From Saprospiraceae bacterium (lineage in GTDB: Bacteria; Bacteroidota; Bacteroidia; Chitinophagales; Saprospiraceae): DNA of 64,000 nucleotides. Position 1 is the first letter of the stretch. Each line of letters opens with the position of its first letter. Under the pieces are notes generated by a model. It saw only the letters and a program-made list of their open reading frames with translations, was not told where the DNA came from and ran no database searches. Location: assembly GCA_016715105.1 (NCBI GenBank), contig JADKBO010000059.1, positions 124,001 to 188,000 of the forward strand. Direction: 5' to 3'. The position numbers were made by a program, and so were the translations under genes. This document shows positions 63,637 through 64,000 of the stretch, piece after piece.

Positions 63637-64000
63637 TTATGGTTCAACATTATCAACCTGTACTTTTCCTATTTCAATGACTTTGCCGACTTTTCTGCCC
63701 TTTTTCCCCACCTTTATACCTTGCCAAAGCAGTCCGCAAGAATTGTTGATTTTTATATTATCCAAGACAAGTGTAGCTCCGGGTTCTACAATAATCGAAC
63801 TTCCTTTCGGCATGGAAACTCTACAGCATAAATGAAGGTATGCACCAGCTTTAACTATGATGTTGCCAGAAAAGTCTCTTGCGCCCTTCAATATCAAAGT
63901 GTCATTGACCTCAAGCGTAAGATTTTCTTTTGGAATACACCAATCATGCCTGAGCAATTTTCTTTGGAAAGTTTTTTCATTGCTCATGATTTTCCTTACT
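63637..64000 (-). CDS. Beta-helix-type secreted protein, partial (5' end outside the window)
   Basis: The minus-strand frame is open to the window edge, so the Met at 63987 may be internal. About 120 residues are seen: 'FQRKLLRHDWCIPKENLTLEV', then a right-handed beta-helix-like stretch ('NDTLILKGARDFSGNIIVKAGAYLHLCC' region, 'MPKGSSIIVEPGATLVLDN', 'CGLLWQGIKVG'). This pattern is common in large T9SS-exported proteins of Saprospiria. The frame stops soon after, at 'KVQVDNVEP', without a T9SS tail, so the gene may be truncated or frameshifted at its 3' end. The 103 bp between it and ruvB hold nothing else that I can see. Confidence 0.55.
   Translation of the reverse strand, partial: VRKIMSNEKTFQRKLLRHDWCIPKENLTLEVNDTLILKGARDFSGNIIVKAGAYLHLCCRVSMPKGSSIIVEPGATLVLDNIKINNSCGLLWQGIKVGKKGRKVGKVIEIGKVQVDNVEP

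Noticed and set aside
1..64000. tRNA, rRNA, prophage or integrated element
   Set aside because: I found no tRNA-like sequence, integrase, transposase or phage structural gene; I cannot run a covariance search, so a single degenerate tRNA could have been missed.

Overview
The window looks like chromosomal DNA of a Bacteroidota bacterium, most likely of the Saprospiria type. This is an inference from gene content: a TonB-dependent receptor next to a DUF4249 lipoprotein, a giant HYR/dockerin protein with a type IX secretion (T9SS) C-terminal domain, a choice-of-anchor-V (CxxCH) protein, DUF2306, DUF4407 and DUF5916 proteins, AT-rich intergenic DNA and TAnnTTTG-type -7 promoter boxes. I saw no rRNA, tRNA, CRISPR array, prophage or complete insertion sequence.

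Layout. 1-2.1 kb: TonB receptor (5' end outside the window) and DUF4249 lipoprotein, closed by a strong terminator. 2.3-5.4 kb: two photolyase/cryptochrome genes. 5.7-9.7 kb: a wrecked Eco57I-type restriction-modification gene and a coupled small gene. 9.9-12.4 kb: Trk/Ktr potassium uptake, with trkH split. 12.4-18.3 kb: broken esterase, flavin-binding split-barrel protein, M23 peptidase, palindromic repeats, epimerase, DUF2306 membrane protein and an IPTL-CTERM protein. 18.7-26.5 kb: GH43 glycosidase, polysaccharide flippase, lipoprotein, malic enzyme and parE. 26.7-31 kb: a candidate small RNA, a DUF4407 protein and a split adhesin. 31-39.7 kb: sodium/solute symporter, tandem repeats, PBP1A, an internally deleted pheT and a DMT exporter. 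39.9-47.2 kb: anchor-V protein, repeats, a two-component system, a MITE-like element, an aspartyl protease and a split TPR protein. 47.5-54.5 kb: the giant T9SS protein. 54.6-64 kb: cox3-like/msrA operon, DUF5916, gpsA, a BioD/DRTGG-type ATPase, mtgA, ruvB and a partial beta-helix protein.

Two themes stand out. First, at least eight genes are interrupted, mostly by single-base shifts, several at homopolymer runs. They include essential pheT, which has also lost about 100 bp that encode a conserved motif. That pattern suggests indel errors of long-read or metagenome assembly, so most 'pseudogenes' here should be treated as provisional. Second, intergenic DNA is rich in small repeats: a 178-bp MITE-like element with 21-bp inverted ends and 8-bp target duplications, nested palindromes, a 114-bp tandem array, CAG/CTG-like clusters, and a repeat that appears to have extended the C-terminus of MtgA.

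The most unusual protein observation is a member of the bacterial Fe-S photolyase family that has lost the cysteines needed to bind the Fe-S cluster.
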